Shown piece after piece: positions 17,546 to 26,744 of a stretch of 64,000 nucleotides of DNA (the first letter of the stretch is position 1; each line of letters starts with the position of its first letter). Under the pieces are notes generated by a model that worked only from the letters and a program-made list of their open reading frames with translations, was not told the origin of the DNA and did not search any database. Source of the DNA: an uncultured Rikenellaceae bacterium (lineage in GTDB: Bacteria > Bacteroidota > Bacteroidia > Bacteroidales > Rikenellaceae); the NCBI GenBank assembly GCA_944326815.1, contig CALVFI010000010.1:186001-250000 (forward strand), in the 5' to 3' direction. The position numbers were made by a program, and so were the translations under genes.

Positions 17546-18817
17546 ATGAAACTGATATATCGAATCGCCTTACGTCTTTCGCTCGTTCTGTTGCCTCTAA
17601 TTGCTTTGTGGGGCGCATTGTTCTATTTCACTATGGTGGACGAAATCAACGACGAGGCAGACGATGCACTGGAAAATTATTCAGAGTTGATAATCATCCG
17701 TATGCTGGCCGGCCAGGAACCACCTCGAATCAACGAAGGCTCGAACAACAGCTACTCCATTACCCCCGTCGATTCTGACTACGCGGCCCAACGCCCCCAT
17801 ATCGACTACTATGATGCCGAAGTCTATATTCCCGAAAAGGAGGAGACGGAACCGGCTCGTGTACTGGCCACCATCTTTCAGGGCAATGACGGCTTGTACT
17901 ACGAATTGAAAGTAGCTACTCCCACATTCGAAAAAGATGACCTACTGCAAACGATCCTGGGCTGGACCATTTTCTTATACTTCCTTCTACTCATCACAGT
18001 CATCAGCGTGACCGTTTTGGTATTCTACCGCAACCTTCAACCGCTATATGCCCTACTTCGCTGGCTGGACGAATACATACCGGGCAGGGAGAGTCGTCCT
18101 GTTCCAAACAACACAAAAATCACGGAATTCCAACAGTTGAATACGGCCGCCCAAAAGGCCGTAGACCGTTCTGAGGCACTGTTCGAGCAACAGAAACAAT
18201 TCATTGGCAATGCCTCCCACGAATTACAAACTCCGCTGGCTGTATTAAGCAGCCGTATGGAATGGTTGCTCGACAATACGGAACTGAGTGAAACACAAAT
18301 GAACGAACTTATCGAAATGAAACGCACGCTGAATCACACCGTACGGCTAAACAAAACCCTGCTCCTGTTGACCAAAATCGAGAACAATCAGTTCCCCGAG
18401 AGCACCCAGGTGGATTTAGCGACAATGATTCGGGAACAAAAAGAGATTTATGACGAAATTTATGCCTCGCGAGAAATCCGCTGCACCTTAGAGTTACCGG
18501 ATGCTTTCCCCGTACAGATGAACGAATCACTCTCTTCGGTATTAATCAGCAATCTGCTCAAAAATGCCTACCGGCATAGCAGCGAAGGAGCTATGATCGA
18601 TGTTCGGATCGAAGGACGGACCCTCACCATTTCCAACGATGGCGAACAAGCTCTCGACACAGAACACATCTTCGAACGTTTCTACAAGAAATCGAAACAG
18701 GATGGGTCCACAGGATTGGGATTGGCGCTTGTCAAAGCCATAGCCCTCCTTTATAATATAGAGGTCCGTTACCATTATAGCGAGAAACGCCACTATTTCA
18801 CTCTCATCTGGCCATAA
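17546..18817 (+). CDS. Sensor histidine kinase
   Basis: A 423-residue inner-membrane kinase paired with the regulator just upstream. Transmembrane segments lie near residues 8-29 and 138-160, bracketing a sensor domain of about 108 residues in the periplasm with many acidic residues. A short cytoplasmic linker leads to the dimerisation domain with the H-box 'FIGNASHELQTPLAVL' (His225), then the ATPase with N-box 'LISNLLKNAYRHS' (Asn340), and a G-box 'GSTGLGLALVKAIA'. The F-box region 'IFERFYKK' is also present. The signal is unknown; the acidic sensor and the adjacent periplasmic PepSY-like proteins suggest an envelope or cation cue, which is inference. Confidence 0.92.
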   Translation: MKLIYRIALRLSLVLLPLIALWGALFYFTMVDEINDEADDALENYSELIIIRMLAGQEPPRINEGSNNSYSITPVDSDYAAQRPHIDYYDAEVYIPEKEETEPARVLATIFQGNDGLYYELKVATPTFEKDDLLQTILGWTIFLYFLLLITVISVTVLVFYRNLQPLYALLRWLDEYIPGRESRPVPNNTKITEFQQLNTAAQKAVDRSEALFEQQKQFIGNASHELQTPLAVLSSRMEWLLDNTELSETQMNELIEMKRTLNHTVRLNKTLLLLTKIENNQFPESTQVDLATMIREQKEIYDEIYASREIRCTLELPDAFPVQMNESLSSVLISNLLKNAYRHSSEGAMIDVRIEGRTLTISNDGEQALDTEHIFERFYKKSKQDGSTGLGLALVKAIALLYNIEVRYHYSEKRHYFTLIWP

Positions 18818-18969
18818 AATCTCTGATTTACATCAATATTCTTAAAAAACGTCCAAAAAATGCATTTTTTTCATCGGATTGCCTGAAATTTCAAATTCAT
18901 TTCAAAATCGTACCCGACCTTTGTCCTATCAAAGAATAACAAATGTCAAATCCAATAAATGAAAAAACG

Positions 18970-19410
18970 ATGAAAAAGATGATGATTCTCCTGGCCGGAT
19001 TATTTATGTTGGGAACCGCAACTGTTCACGCAGACAACGACCGAGCCATAGCCATTAACCAATTGCCGCAAAAAGCACAGGAATTTATCCAGACCCATTT
19101 CAAAACAGAAAAGGTAGCCTATGCCAAGATGGAACGCGACTTTCTGGAGACCAGGTACGATGTGGTATTCACCAGCGGAAAGAAGGTAGAATTTCTCAAA
19201 AACGGAGACTGGAAAGAGGTAAACTGCCGATACTCGACTGTACCGGATGGGATTGTACCCGCTCAGATAATGGCCAAAATCAAAGAGCTCTATCCGGATG
19301 TAACCGTACGAGAAATCGACCGCGACAAACACGACTACGAGGTCAAACTCTCGAACCGCATGGAACTCACCTTCGACCTGCAATTTAACTTAATCGACAT
19401 CGACGATTAA
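18970..19410 (+). CDS. PepSY-like (DUF2874) periplasmic protein 1
   Basis: A 146-residue exported protein with signal peptide 'MKKMMILLAGLFMLGTATVHA'. The mature region carries the two half-repeats of the PepSY-like DUF2874 fold: 'LPQKAQEFIQTHF' with 'KKVEFLKNGDWKEV', then 'GIVPAQIMAKIKELYPDVTVREIDRD' with 'YEVKLSNRMELTFD'. It ends in a double aspartate. Related proteins occur in Bacteroidetes next to two-component systems and are thought to act as periplasmic modulators, but no biochemical role is established. This is the first of three paralogous genes in a row directly downstream of the kinase. An alternative ATG at 18943 adds nine residues before the signal peptide. Confidence 0.85.
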   Translation: MKKMMILLAGLFMLGTATVHADNDRAIAINQLPQKAQEFIQTHFKTEKVAYAKMERDFLETRYDVVFTSGKKVEFLKNGDWKEVNCRYSTVPDGIVPAQIMAKIKELYPDVTVREIDRDKHDYEVKLSNRMELTFDLQFNLIDIDD

Positions 19411-19477
19411 TGGGACACTCACACCAACGTTCTCCAAACCTTTTCAAAAAATTACGAACTAAAAAAAAACAACAACC

Positions 19478-19921
19478 ATGAAAAAGATATTATTTGCAAT
19501 TGCACTGATAATGACCGGATTTGTTTCAGCCCACGCTGATGACCGGGAACGAGCCATTACCGTAGAACAACTTCCTAAAGCCGCCCAAGAATTTCTTGCA
19601 ACCCACTTTAAGAACCTGACCGTCGCCTATGTCGTTGAAGAGACCAAACAGACCGGGCCGGAGTATGAAGTAACTTATACCGACCGCACTGACGTAGAAT
19701 TCCGTACCAACGGAGAATGGTCGACCGTAGAGCGCAAATACAGTGCCGTACCGGCCACGATCATTCCTAAACAAATCGCAGAATTTGTAGCCAAAAACAA
19801 CTATCCAAACCAATATATCCGCAAAATCGACCGTGGCCTCTATAGCTGGGAAATCGAACTTTCTGGGGGTTTGGAAATCAAATTCGATAAACAATTCAAC
19901 GTAATCGGTTATGACGACTAA
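19478..19921 (+). CDS. PepSY-like (DUF2874) periplasmic protein 2
   Basis: A 147-residue paralogue of the gene before it. The signal peptide is 'MKKILFAIALIMTGFVSAHA'. The same pattern of 'EQLPKAAQEFLATHFKN', 'TDVEFRTNGEWSTV', 'ATIIPKQIAEFVAKNN' and 'YSWEIELSGGLEIKFD' recurs and the protein again ends in two aspartates. It starts 67 bases after protein 1 and overlaps protein 3 by 11 bases, so translation of the last two is probably coupled. The divergence among the three copies is enough to suggest an old duplication rather than a recent one. Confidence 0.85.
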   Translation: MKKILFAIALIMTGFVSAHADDRERAITVEQLPKAAQEFLATHFKNLTVAYVVEETKQTGPEYEVTYTDRTDVEFRTNGEWSTVERKYSAVPATIIPKQIAEFVAKNNYPNQYIRKIDRGLYSWEIELSGGLEIKFDKQFNVIGYDD

Positions 19922-20396
19922 AATTTCATCTTATCTTCAACAGAAAAAAAAGTGGCTGTGGATCATTGGTAGCCCTATCGCTGTCATCATCCTGTTTCTG
20001 GTCGCATGGTCGATCGAATACGAGAAGACCATATCCACGGACGAACTACCTCCGACAGCACAACAATTCTTAGCAACGTATTATCCGGACAATACCGTTG
20101 TCCTGGCAAAAAAGAAGTTGGACGAGCTGTGCACTACCTACAAGGCAACCTACTCTGACGGTTCGAAAGTGGAATTCTTCAGAAACGGAGAGTGGAAAAA
20201 GATCGAAACCCGTATGCAGGCGATTCCACAGGAGATTATCCCGTCTCAAATCCGCACCTATGTCGAGCAAACTTTCCCGGGAACCATCATCACGGAAATC
20301 GACCACAAACGAGGGAAGTACAATGTGGAATTGAACAATTCCATTGAACTGACCTTCGATGACAAACGTTTTGCACTGACGGAATACGACGATTAA
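19911..20396 (+). CDS. PepSY-like (DUF2874) protein 3, membrane anchored
   Basis: A 161-residue paralogue of the preceding two, but its N-terminus differs. Instead of a cleavable signal it has a lysine-rich start 'SYLQQKKKWLWIIGSP' followed by one hydrophobic helix (about residues 16-33) without an obvious cleavage site, predicting an inner-membrane anchor with the domain in the periplasm. The domain keeps 'DELPPTAQQFLATYYPD', 'SKVEFFRNGEWKKI', 'QEIIPSQIRTYVEQTFPG' and 'YNVELNNSIELTFDD'. Its ATG lies within the end of gene 2 (11-base overlap). A hairpin terminator follows at 20417. Confidence 0.82.
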   Translation: MTTKISSYLQQKKKWLWIIGSPIAVIILFLVAWSIEYEKTISTDELPPTAQQFLATYYPDNTVVLAKKKLDELCTTYKATYSDGSKVEFFRNGEWKKIETRMQAIPQEIIPSQIRTYVEQTFPGTIITEIDHKRGKYNVELNNSIELTFDDKRFALTEYDD

Positions 20397-20416
20397 ACAA
20401 TCCGGACCGTTTTCCT

Positions 20417-20449
20417 ACAAGCCCTCGAGCACTATCCTCGAGGGCTTGT
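20417..20449 (+). terminator. Terminator after the PepSY-like cluster
   Basis: A perfect 13-bp stem (20417-20429 with 20437-20449) with a 7-base loop, followed by a short T-containing tail. The U-tract is weak, so efficiency is uncertain. Confidence 0.65.
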
Positions 20450-20512
20450 CTTATTACAACCGACTCTCTCAAATTATCGCCTCAACATGCCCCAAAATCT
20501 CCAGAAATTCCG

Positions 20513-20520
20513 TATCTTTG
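20513..20520 (+). promoter_or_regulatory. -7 box (TATCTTTG) for the sialate esterase gene
   Basis: Exact TAnnTTTG match 24 bases upstream of the chosen ATG at 20545. No -33 element was recognised. Confidence 0.5.
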
Positions 20521-20544
20521 GATAATCAGTTTACCATGTTTACA

Positions 20545-22500
20545 ATGAAACATACGACAATTCTTCTGTGCTGTCTCTGGGGTTTACTCTTCTCCAGCGC
20601 CTATGCGGAACAACCTGATTTCGCACCTGTATTTACCAATTACGCTGTAATTCAACAACAAAGCGAGGTAAACTTCTGGGGCCATGCCACGCCCGGCAGT
20701 CCGTTGACTCTCAGCACAAGTTGGGGCTCTTCCGTAGAAACGGTTGCCGATGCTCAAGGAAACTGGAAAGCAACGGTATCCACTCCGGAAGCCGACTTCA
20801 AGAACCACCAAATTACGCTATCGGACGGTCAGCAGACGGCCACGTTGCAGGATGTCGTTCTCGGCGAAGTGTGGCTTTGCAGCGGACAATCCAACATGGA
20901 GATGGTCATGAAAGACAATCCGGAATCGCACATGCGCGTCGAGGGAGGCCCGGAAGCTATTGCCGGACCGGTCGACTCTCTGTTGCGCATGGCAAACATC
21001 CCCTGGAACGAACAATTCTCTCCACAGGAAGAGACAGCCTGCAACGGATGGAAAATCAAAAATCCTCAAAACACACCCTGGTTTTCGGCAGTAGCCTACT
21101 TCTTCGGCGAACGGCTTCGTAAGGAGTTGGGCGTTCCGGTCGGTCTGCTCGTATCGGCCTACGGAGGGACTCCCCTACAAAGTTGGCTCCGCGAAGAGGA
21201 GGTGGCCGAAAATCCGAGATACGAGCGTCTGTCGCAAGCCAAGCAGGAGGAGATGAAACTGGCCGCTCTGGGTCCGGAAGCGGCTCGGGAACGAATGCGC
21301 AACTGGATAACAGAAGCACAAGGAGGCTCTGCCGAATCGTTGATCAGCCAGTGCGATATAGCATCGCTCCCCACCATTGAGCAACCTGGGTTGTTGAAAA
21401 ATACACCTATCGGCGAGGCATTGGGTGGTACGCTTCTGTTTCGGAACATCACCGTTGACAAGAGCGTTCCCGTAAAAATATCGCTCGGACGTATCGAACG
21501 GTTGGCACAAATCTACTGGAACGGACATCTCGTCTGGGAGCGCGTATTGCCTTCCGAGGCCTATGCCAAACCGGAATTCACCGTACCGGCCGAGTGGGTG
21601 CAGGCCGGAGAAAATACGCTGGCCGTAAATCTCATCACCTACCTTTGGAACGGTGGCATTCTGGATGGTGCCGAGCAGATGTACTACACAACAGGAGACC
21701 ATGCGAGGCCCCAAACCCTATCGGGCCCGTGGCACTATCTCCGCACGTTCGACCTCGCGACCTCTACCCCCATGCCCAAAGAAGGCCATGCCGATCCGTT
21801 CCAGATCACGACGCTATACAATGCCATGATTCATCCATTGCGTCACTATACCATCCGTGGAGCACTTTGGTATCAGGGTGAAGCCAATACCGGAGCCGAC
21901 GCCCCCGAATATGCAGAGATGCTGGCTGACCTGGTTGGCGGCTGGAGGCAAGCCTGGGGATATGATTTTCCGTTCTACTACGTTCAGATTGCCCCGTACA
22001 AATACTCCGGAGAGGCCAACAGCGAAACAGCCATACTGCGTGAGAGCATGGCCCGGGGTGAAAAGATGATTCCCGGCAGCGGTATGGCCGTCTTGCTCGA
22101 TTCCGGAGAGAGCGACAACATTCACCCGGCATTCAAGCGTCCGGCAGGCGAGCGGCTGGCCGGACTGGCGCTAAACGCCACCTATGGCAGAAGTGACATC
22201 CCGGCCCACAGCCCCGAACCCGTAAAATGCAAGGCAAAGAAAGAGAAGATAGTTCTTCAATTCGCTCACACATACGGCGGTCTGGAGTGGAAAGAGGGGG
22301 ATGCCGAGTTCGAACTATCGGAAGACGGCAAGAACTACCAGCGAGCAGAGGCTGTTATTCAGGGTGACCGCGTGATTATCAAAGGCAAAGAGGGCACCAC
22401 GCCCCGCTATGTACGCTATGCCTGGAAAAATGCCGTTCAAGGAACGTTATTCAACCATGCCGGGCTCCCCGCTTCATCGTTCCGAATGGAAGCAGAATAG
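20545..22500 (+). CDS. Sialate O-acetylesterase family protein
   Basis: A 651-residue exported SGNH-type esterase of the family that removes O-acetyl groups from sialic acids or other sugars. A signal peptide (residues 1-21) precedes an all-beta N-terminal domain ('NYAVIQQQSEVNFWGHATPG'), then the catalytic domain opens with 'VWLCSGQSNMEM', nucleophile Ser116. A jelly-roll insertion of about 130 residues ('LGRIERLAQIYWNGHLVWERV') interrupts it, as in the Bacteroidetes members. The domain resumes with 'ALWYQGEANTG' and the Asp/His pair in 'LLDSGESDNIHPAFKRPAGERL'. A role in deacetylating host mucin or another glycan in the periplasm is likely by family, not proven. ATG 20536 is an alternative start. 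An upstream in-frame TTG was rejected because it lies before the promoter box. Confidence 0.87.
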   Translation: MKHTTILLCCLWGLLFSSAYAEQPDFAPVFTNYAVIQQQSEVNFWGHATPGSPLTLSTSWGSSVETVADAQGNWKATVSTPEADFKNHQITLSDGQQTATLQDVVLGEVWLCSGQSNMEMVMKDNPESHMRVEGGPEAIAGPVDSLLRMANIPWNEQFSPQEETACNGWKIKNPQNTPWFSAVAYFFGERLRKELGVPVGLLVSAYGGTPLQSWLREEEVAENPRYERLSQAKQEEMKLAALGPEAARERMRNWITEAQGGSAESLISQCDIASLPTIEQPGLLKNTPIGEALGGTLLFRNITVDKSVPVKISLGRIERLAQIYWNGHLVWERVLPSEAYAKPEFTVPAEWVQAGENTLAVNLITYLWNGGILDGAEQMYYTTGDHARPQTLSGPWHYLRTFDLATSTPMPKEGHADPFQITTLYNAMIHPLRHYTIRGALWYQGEANTGADAPEYAEMLADLVGGWRQAWGYDFPFYYVQIAPYKYSGEANSETAILRESMARGEKMIPGSGMAVLLDSGESDNIHPAFKRPAGERLAGLALNATYGRSDIPAHSPEPVKCKAKKEKIVLQFAHTYGGLEWKEGDAEFELSEDGKNYQRAEAVIQGDRVIIKGKEGTTPRYVRYAWKNAVQGTLFNHAGLPASSFRMEAE

Positions 22501-22565
22501 CACATAACCAGCACAAGAAAGGGACTGGCATTCAACGGTACCATATATAAGTGGAGGTGGCTATT

Positions 22566-23687
22566 TTATTCTGTCATCTCCTCTTTTTTACCATGCCAAC
22601 GAGGAAGGAAACGGCTCATATTGTCCCCCACAAGAGCCCATCCGCAGCCCACCAATCCGCCTAAGAACAGCCATGCCAACAGAATCAACATTTTGCGGGG
22701 AGCCGAAGCCTGTAATGGCACGGTAGCCGGCTCGACGACCGTAAAGACCGGCGTAATCTCCTGCACCTTCGCCTTGGCCATGGCCAACTGCTGCGCCGTC
22801 TGATTATATACTCCGTAAGCGAGTGTCATTTCATTCTGAAGACGTTCCAGTTCGGCTGCGACACTCTTCAGGACAAGATCCCGATTCCGATCCGCAGCTC
22901 GGGCATATCGCTGCTGAGCAGTATAATATTCCTGCTGTGCATCCTCATAGAGCTGCTCGATAAACTGCAGATCCTGACGGGCTTTGCTCGTACGGTAATC
23001 GATCATATAGGATTTCAATCGATTCAGCACACTATCGGCAAGAGCAGCAGAAACAACAGGATTCTGCATCGTCACCGAAAGAGTTACCGTTCCGGATTTA
23101 CGGTCAACCATCACGGCCAAACGTTGTTTCAATGTATTCACAGCCCCTGCTTGCGCACGCGACAGGCGGAAAGGATCGATCGTCTCCCGCTGTACCTGAT
23201 CCTGCACATCTTTCTTGAATAGAGACCCCACCCAGCCAATCGCCTTGAAAGGAGCCGACAGGACCGCAGACCACCAGGGAGATTTCAGTTCCTGGGTATA
23301 CTCATACAGGCTGATCTCCTGTCCGGTCATCCCGGCCAAGGGAATCGAGAATAGATCGAGGACAAAAGGGGTCGAAGCTACGATATTGGGATATAAATCG
23401 GGATTCAACGCCTCATGTGCTGATGTACCACCCAGATTGATTCCAGCTATGGAAGCCAATGAACTCAAGCCGCTATTTGCTCCCGTCTGTCCCGATTCGG
23501 GTGCAATCACAATAGAGGTCGTATACTCTTTCGGAATGCTGAATGCGATCACCAATCCGACAACAAAGCCAACAATACAGCATTTCAAAACCAACTTCCG
23601 ACGGGACCAAATCTTCTTCAGCAAGGCCAACACATCGATCTCTCCCGTGGGAGTATCCTCTCTATGATCTCGTTCCATCTCCACCAT
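22566..23687 (-). CDS. Wzz-type polysaccharide chain-length/co-polymerase protein
   Basis: A 373-residue inner-membrane protein with two transmembrane helices, about 36-53 and 335-355, and a large periplasmic region with a coiled coil between about 220 and 310. The N-terminal 'EIDVLALLKKIWSRRKLVLKCC' and the C-terminal 'VVEPATVPLQASAPRKMLILL' match the Wzz/GumC family, which controls chain length of surface polysaccharides. It lacks a C-terminal tyrosine kinase domain. It is encoded 12 bases after the SLBB-type export protein, so the two probably form a single transcript. Neither glycosyltransferases nor Wzx/Wzy are adjacent, so the polymer is unknown. Confidence 0.85.
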   Translation of the reverse strand: MVEMERDHREDTPTGEIDVLALLKKIWSRRKLVLKCCIVGFVVGLVIAFSIPKEYTTSIVIAPESGQTGANSGLSSLASIAGINLGGTSAHEALNPDLYPNIVASTPFVLDLFSIPLAGMTGQEISLYEYTQELKSPWWSAVLSAPFKAIGWVGSLFKKDVQDQVQRETIDPFRLSRAQAGAVNTLKQRLAVMVDRKSGTVTLSVTMQNPVVSAALADSVLNRLKSYMIDYRTSKARQDLQFIEQLYEDAQQEYYTAQQRYARAADRNRDLVLKSVAAELERLQNEMTLAYGVYNQTAQQLAMAKAKVQEITPVFTVVEPATVPLQASAPRKMLILLAWLFLGGLVGCGWALVGDNMSRFLPRWHGKKEEMTE

Positions 23688-23699
23688 AAACCGTTGTTT

Positions 23700-26114
23700 T
23701 TATTTTTGAAGCAAATTCGTAATGGTCGCACCCATCGTAGCCAATGAAGCGGCCGATGAACCGATGCTGAGAATCTCCGCTGCAGAAAGTTTCCGGCGAT
23801 CAGATTTCGTCGGCACAATAATCTGACACCCCGGTTGAATCAACTTACGGTTACATTTCCTCCCTCGCGCTACCGTTCCATTCATATAAACCACATAAAT
23901 CTTATTTCGTTTAGCTTGTGAGCTATAACCCCCACCCTGTCCAATGTAATAACGGAGTCTCTCATCCGCTTTATAAGCTACCGTATTGGGATAAAGCACC
24001 GCTCCATTGATCTTCACCGTATTGCTGTATTCCGGGACAATCAATCGATCCCCCTCGCGCAGCACCAAATCATAATCCGAACCGGGATTAGCCAGCGCCT
24101 GTTCCAATTCTATACCTACCGAATAATAATCCGCAATATCCAACGAACTCAATGCTACCGAATCCTTTCCCCCTTGTTGTGCTACTTTCAAACTGGCATC
24201 GCGAATCGCTTTCTCTTCATCATTCATCTTTCGGATGAGACGAGCCCCTGTTACATAGGCATTCGAAGTAACGCCTCCGGCTTTTTGCACAAGATCCGAC
24301 AGCCGTTCATTTTTTTCCTGCAACGCATAGGTACCGCCGAACAGCACCTCTCCTTCTATGACAACATTCCGTTGAGGCATATATCCAGGACTGCGACGCA
24401 CATACACCTCATCGAACGGCTGTAATACAAATCCGGGCTCGCCATCAATGACAAATCCGTCTTTCAATGCAAAACTGTACGTTTCACTAATCGTATCGCT
24501 CTCTGTCATACTGGCCGGATCTTTAATTCGCCGAGCTACATCAACTCTTACCGTTGAAGCCGACTCCAGCAACCCCCCGGCTTGAATAATCAGATCCTCC
24601 AATGTAGTATTGTCCGAATAAGGATAAAGTCCCGGCTTGGCAACTTCGCCCCAAATGACGACATTTTGAACCTCTTGCAAGTCATGAATACTTGGAATAT
24701 AAATCACATCGTTTTTCTGCAAATTCACATCTGCCACACTTCCTGCCATGATTCCGCGCATATCCAAAGATATAATCTCATGGGTATAATCTTCACGTTC
24801 GCGCTGAAGAATCGCCCGATTCAGGAAGGCGTCACCCCGCAATCCTTCGGCTTTTTCGACCAACTGACGAATCGTCCCCACCTGATCGCCTAACTGATAC
24901 ATCCCCGGGCGATATATGGCGCCTTTGATCTCCACCCGATTCTCATAACGGTCGAGAATGGCATCCACCGTCACCACATCGCCGTCCATAATCGGGAACG
25001 AAGCGAAATCGGTATCATCGACATTATACACCTGCAACTCCCGGCCGCTACGACGGACCATACGCAGATTCTTCGAATAAGAATCGCCGGTAAATCCTCC
25101 CGCATAATCGACCAATGTCGCAAGTGTCTCTCCCTCCTTCATCTCATAAAGCATCGGACGTTTCACCTTGCCGGCAATCTCCACCAGTTTATCGTACGTG
25201 GGGACCAGAATCACATCGCCGTCCATCAGACGCACATCGTCACTCATCTTCCCGTCGAGAATATACTTATAAACATCCATCTCCGCCACGCATTCACTGC
25301 CGCGCATCACCCGGATATTACGCAACGTACCGATATCATTCACTCCTCCGGCACTATACAATGCATGAAATACCGTTGCAAACGATGAAAGAGCATAGGT
25401 CCCAGGAGTTACCACCTCCCCCATCACATTGACCTGTATCGTGCGAATCTGCCCCAGCGTCAATTTGATTTGGGTTGCGGGAGCAGTCCCGTCCACATCG
25501 GCATAAATGCGGGCAAACTCTTTCTGCAAATAGGCATTAGCCTGTTCGATGTTCTTACCATTGAGATACACCAGACCGAGATTATTCACGAAAATGGTCC
25601 CATCGGGCGAAATAACCTTGCGAATAGATGCTTGATTGGCACCCCAAATATCGATTATCACCTCATCGCCCGGCCCCAACTGGTAATTTGCCGGGGTTGC
25701 CATATTCATATTGGGTTCAAAGGTCAGATTTTTCGTATTGAAAATATTCCGGCCAAAAACAGAGCGCTCAGCTGTAGCTGTTGTCAATTGCCCATTAACC
25801 ACCTGCATTGAATCTTGAGTACCAGAAAGAGTTAATGACCGTTGCCGAATATCTGTATTACCCACACCAACCGCATCCACTTCTTCGACACTCATATCTC
25901 CCGAAGCGGCCTGATAGCTTTTACCAATCCGCTCCATTTGCTCCCGGGAAACCCCTCTGGCCGTTAATTCTGTATAAATAAACTCCTTAGACTTACCCTG
26001 TTGCCGGGCCTCTTGAACATATTGAATCACCTCCGTATCACTCATGCCCTGCGCATAACCGGAAACAGTGAGTAATAAGCATACCATGACCTGAAGCAGA
26101 ACTCTTTTCCGCAT
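23700..26114 (-). CDS. Polysaccharide export outer-membrane protein (Wza-like, SLBB repeats)
   Basis: An 804-residue exported protein. The signal peptide covers about residues 1-21 ('MRKRVLLQVMVCLLLTVSGYA'). A Poly_export domain at about 140-230 ('NYQLGPGDEVIIDIWGANQASIRKVISPDGTIFVNNLG') is followed by repeated SLBB domains, recognisable by recurrent 'V.G.V..PG.Y.L......L..L...AGG' motifs (for example 'INVMGEVVTPGTYAL', 'IWGEVAKPGLYPYS', 'IEGEVLFGGTYAL'). Such proteins form the outer-membrane pore that passes capsule or exopolysaccharide. It is longer than Escherichia coli Wza (about 380) because of extra SLBB repeats. The C-terminal tail is 'LSIGSSAASLATMGATITNLLQK'-like, with no typical barrel end. 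Confidence 0.87.
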   Translation of the reverse strand: MRKRVLLQVMVCLLLTVSGYAQGMSDTEVIQYVQEARQQGKSKEFIYTELTARGVSREQMERIGKSYQAASGDMSVEEVDAVGVGNTDIRQRSLTLSGTQDSMQVVNGQLTTATAERSVFGRNIFNTKNLTFEPNMNMATPANYQLGPGDEVIIDIWGANQASIRKVISPDGTIFVNNLGLVYLNGKNIEQANAYLQKEFARIYADVDGTAPATQIKLTLGQIRTIQVNVMGEVVTPGTYALSSFATVFHALYSAGGVNDIGTLRNIRVMRGSECVAEMDVYKYILDGKMSDDVRLMDGDVILVPTYDKLVEIAGKVKRPMLYEMKEGETLATLVDYAGGFTGDSYSKNLRMVRRSGRELQVYNVDDTDFASFPIMDGDVVTVDAILDRYENRVEIKGAIYRPGMYQLGDQVGTIRQLVEKAEGLRGDAFLNRAILQREREDYTHEIISLDMRGIMAGSVADVNLQKNDVIYIPSIHDLQEVQNVVIWGEVAKPGLYPYSDNTTLEDLIIQAGGLLESASTVRVDVARRIKDPASMTESDTISETYSFALKDGFVIDGEPGFVLQPFDEVYVRRSPGYMPQRNVVIEGEVLFGGTYALQEKNERLSDLVQKAGGVTSNAYVTGARLIRKMNDEEKAIRDASLKVAQQGGKDSVALSSLDIADYYSVGIELEQALANPGSDYDLVLREGDRLIVPEYSNTVKINGAVLYPNTVAYKADERLRYYIGQGGGYSSQAKRNKIYVVYMNGTVARGRKCNRKLIQPGCQIIVPTKSDRRKLSAAEILSIGSSAASLATMGATITNLLQK

Positions 26115-26178
26115 ATATCTTATTCATTTAAGTTTCAAAAACATCCCGTCCTTCGATTCACTTTTCAACGGTATGGTA

Positions 26179-26186
26179 CAAAAGTA
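26179..26186 (-). promoter_or_regulatory. -7 box (TACTTTTG) for the Wza/Wzz pair
   Basis: Exact TAnnTTTG match on the minus strand, 65 bases upstream of the start codon. No -33 element seen. Confidence 0.45.
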
Positions 26187-26252
26187 GGGTTTATTTTAGA
26201 AATTTGAAATTTTTATCCCCTATTCGGAACATCCATCCAGACTTTTGAATCA

Positions 26253-26744
26253 TCATTCATGAGAATACCGATTGATAATATGGGCATTGATTTCGCGCAC
26301 CCGGTCGGCCAGGACATCCAGAACTACGACCTCGACTCCGTGTCCTGTCAGCAACTCCCGGCCGTGACAATCCACAAAGCAGGCAGGTTCCTCCAAGGCA
26401 TATACCACACGCGAAAATCCCTGCTCGAGAATCAGTTCCGAGCAACTCTTGGGCTTGGACTTACGGATGGAACAGGGCTCCATCGACGAATAGATCGACG
26501 CACCACGCAGTATTGCCCCCGCAGCGAGTGCCTTTGCCAGGGCCTCCTCCTCGGCATGATTGGCCGGAGCCGTTTCATGGGTATATCCCCGATAGATCTC
26601 TCCCGCGGCTGTCACAATGACGGCCCCCACGGAGTAAGCCGTTGTCACAGGCCGACATTTGCGACTCTCCTCGATGGCCATCTCCAGATACCGACGGTCT
26701 TCATCGGCCGTCACGCTTCTCTTTTTCACACACATTCCTCTCAT
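26253..26744 (-). CDS. RibD-like cytidine/pyrimidine deaminase
   Basis: A 163-residue zinc-deaminase of the RibD N-domain type. Zinc and catalytic residues are seen as 'NHAEEEALAKALAAGA' (His and catalytic Glu) and 'SSMEPCSIRKSKPKSCSELIL' (two Cys ligands). In the riboflavin pathway this activity hydrolyses the amino group of the 2,5-diamino-6-ribosylamino-pyrimidinone phosphate intermediate. It starts inside the end of the reductase gene, overlapping it by 44 bases from ATG 26744 (35 bases from ATG 26735), so translation is probably coupled. In canonical RibD the deaminase is N-terminal and fused; here it is separate and second. Whether it makes riboflavin or another pterin-like or purine-derived compound is not clear. 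Confidence 0.75.
   Translation of the reverse strand: MRGMCVKKRSVTADEDRRYLEMAIEESRKCRPVTTAYSVGAVIVTAAGEIYRGYTHETAPANHAEEEALAKALAAGAILRGASIYSSMEPCSIRKSKPKSCSELILEQGFSRVVYALEEPACFVDCHGRELLTGHGVEVVVLDVLADRVREINAHIINRYSHE

Noticed and set aside
18857..18872. AAAAAATGCATTTTTT palindrome after the kinase
   Set aside because: A/T-only stem of low stability without a G/C core; not counted as a terminator.
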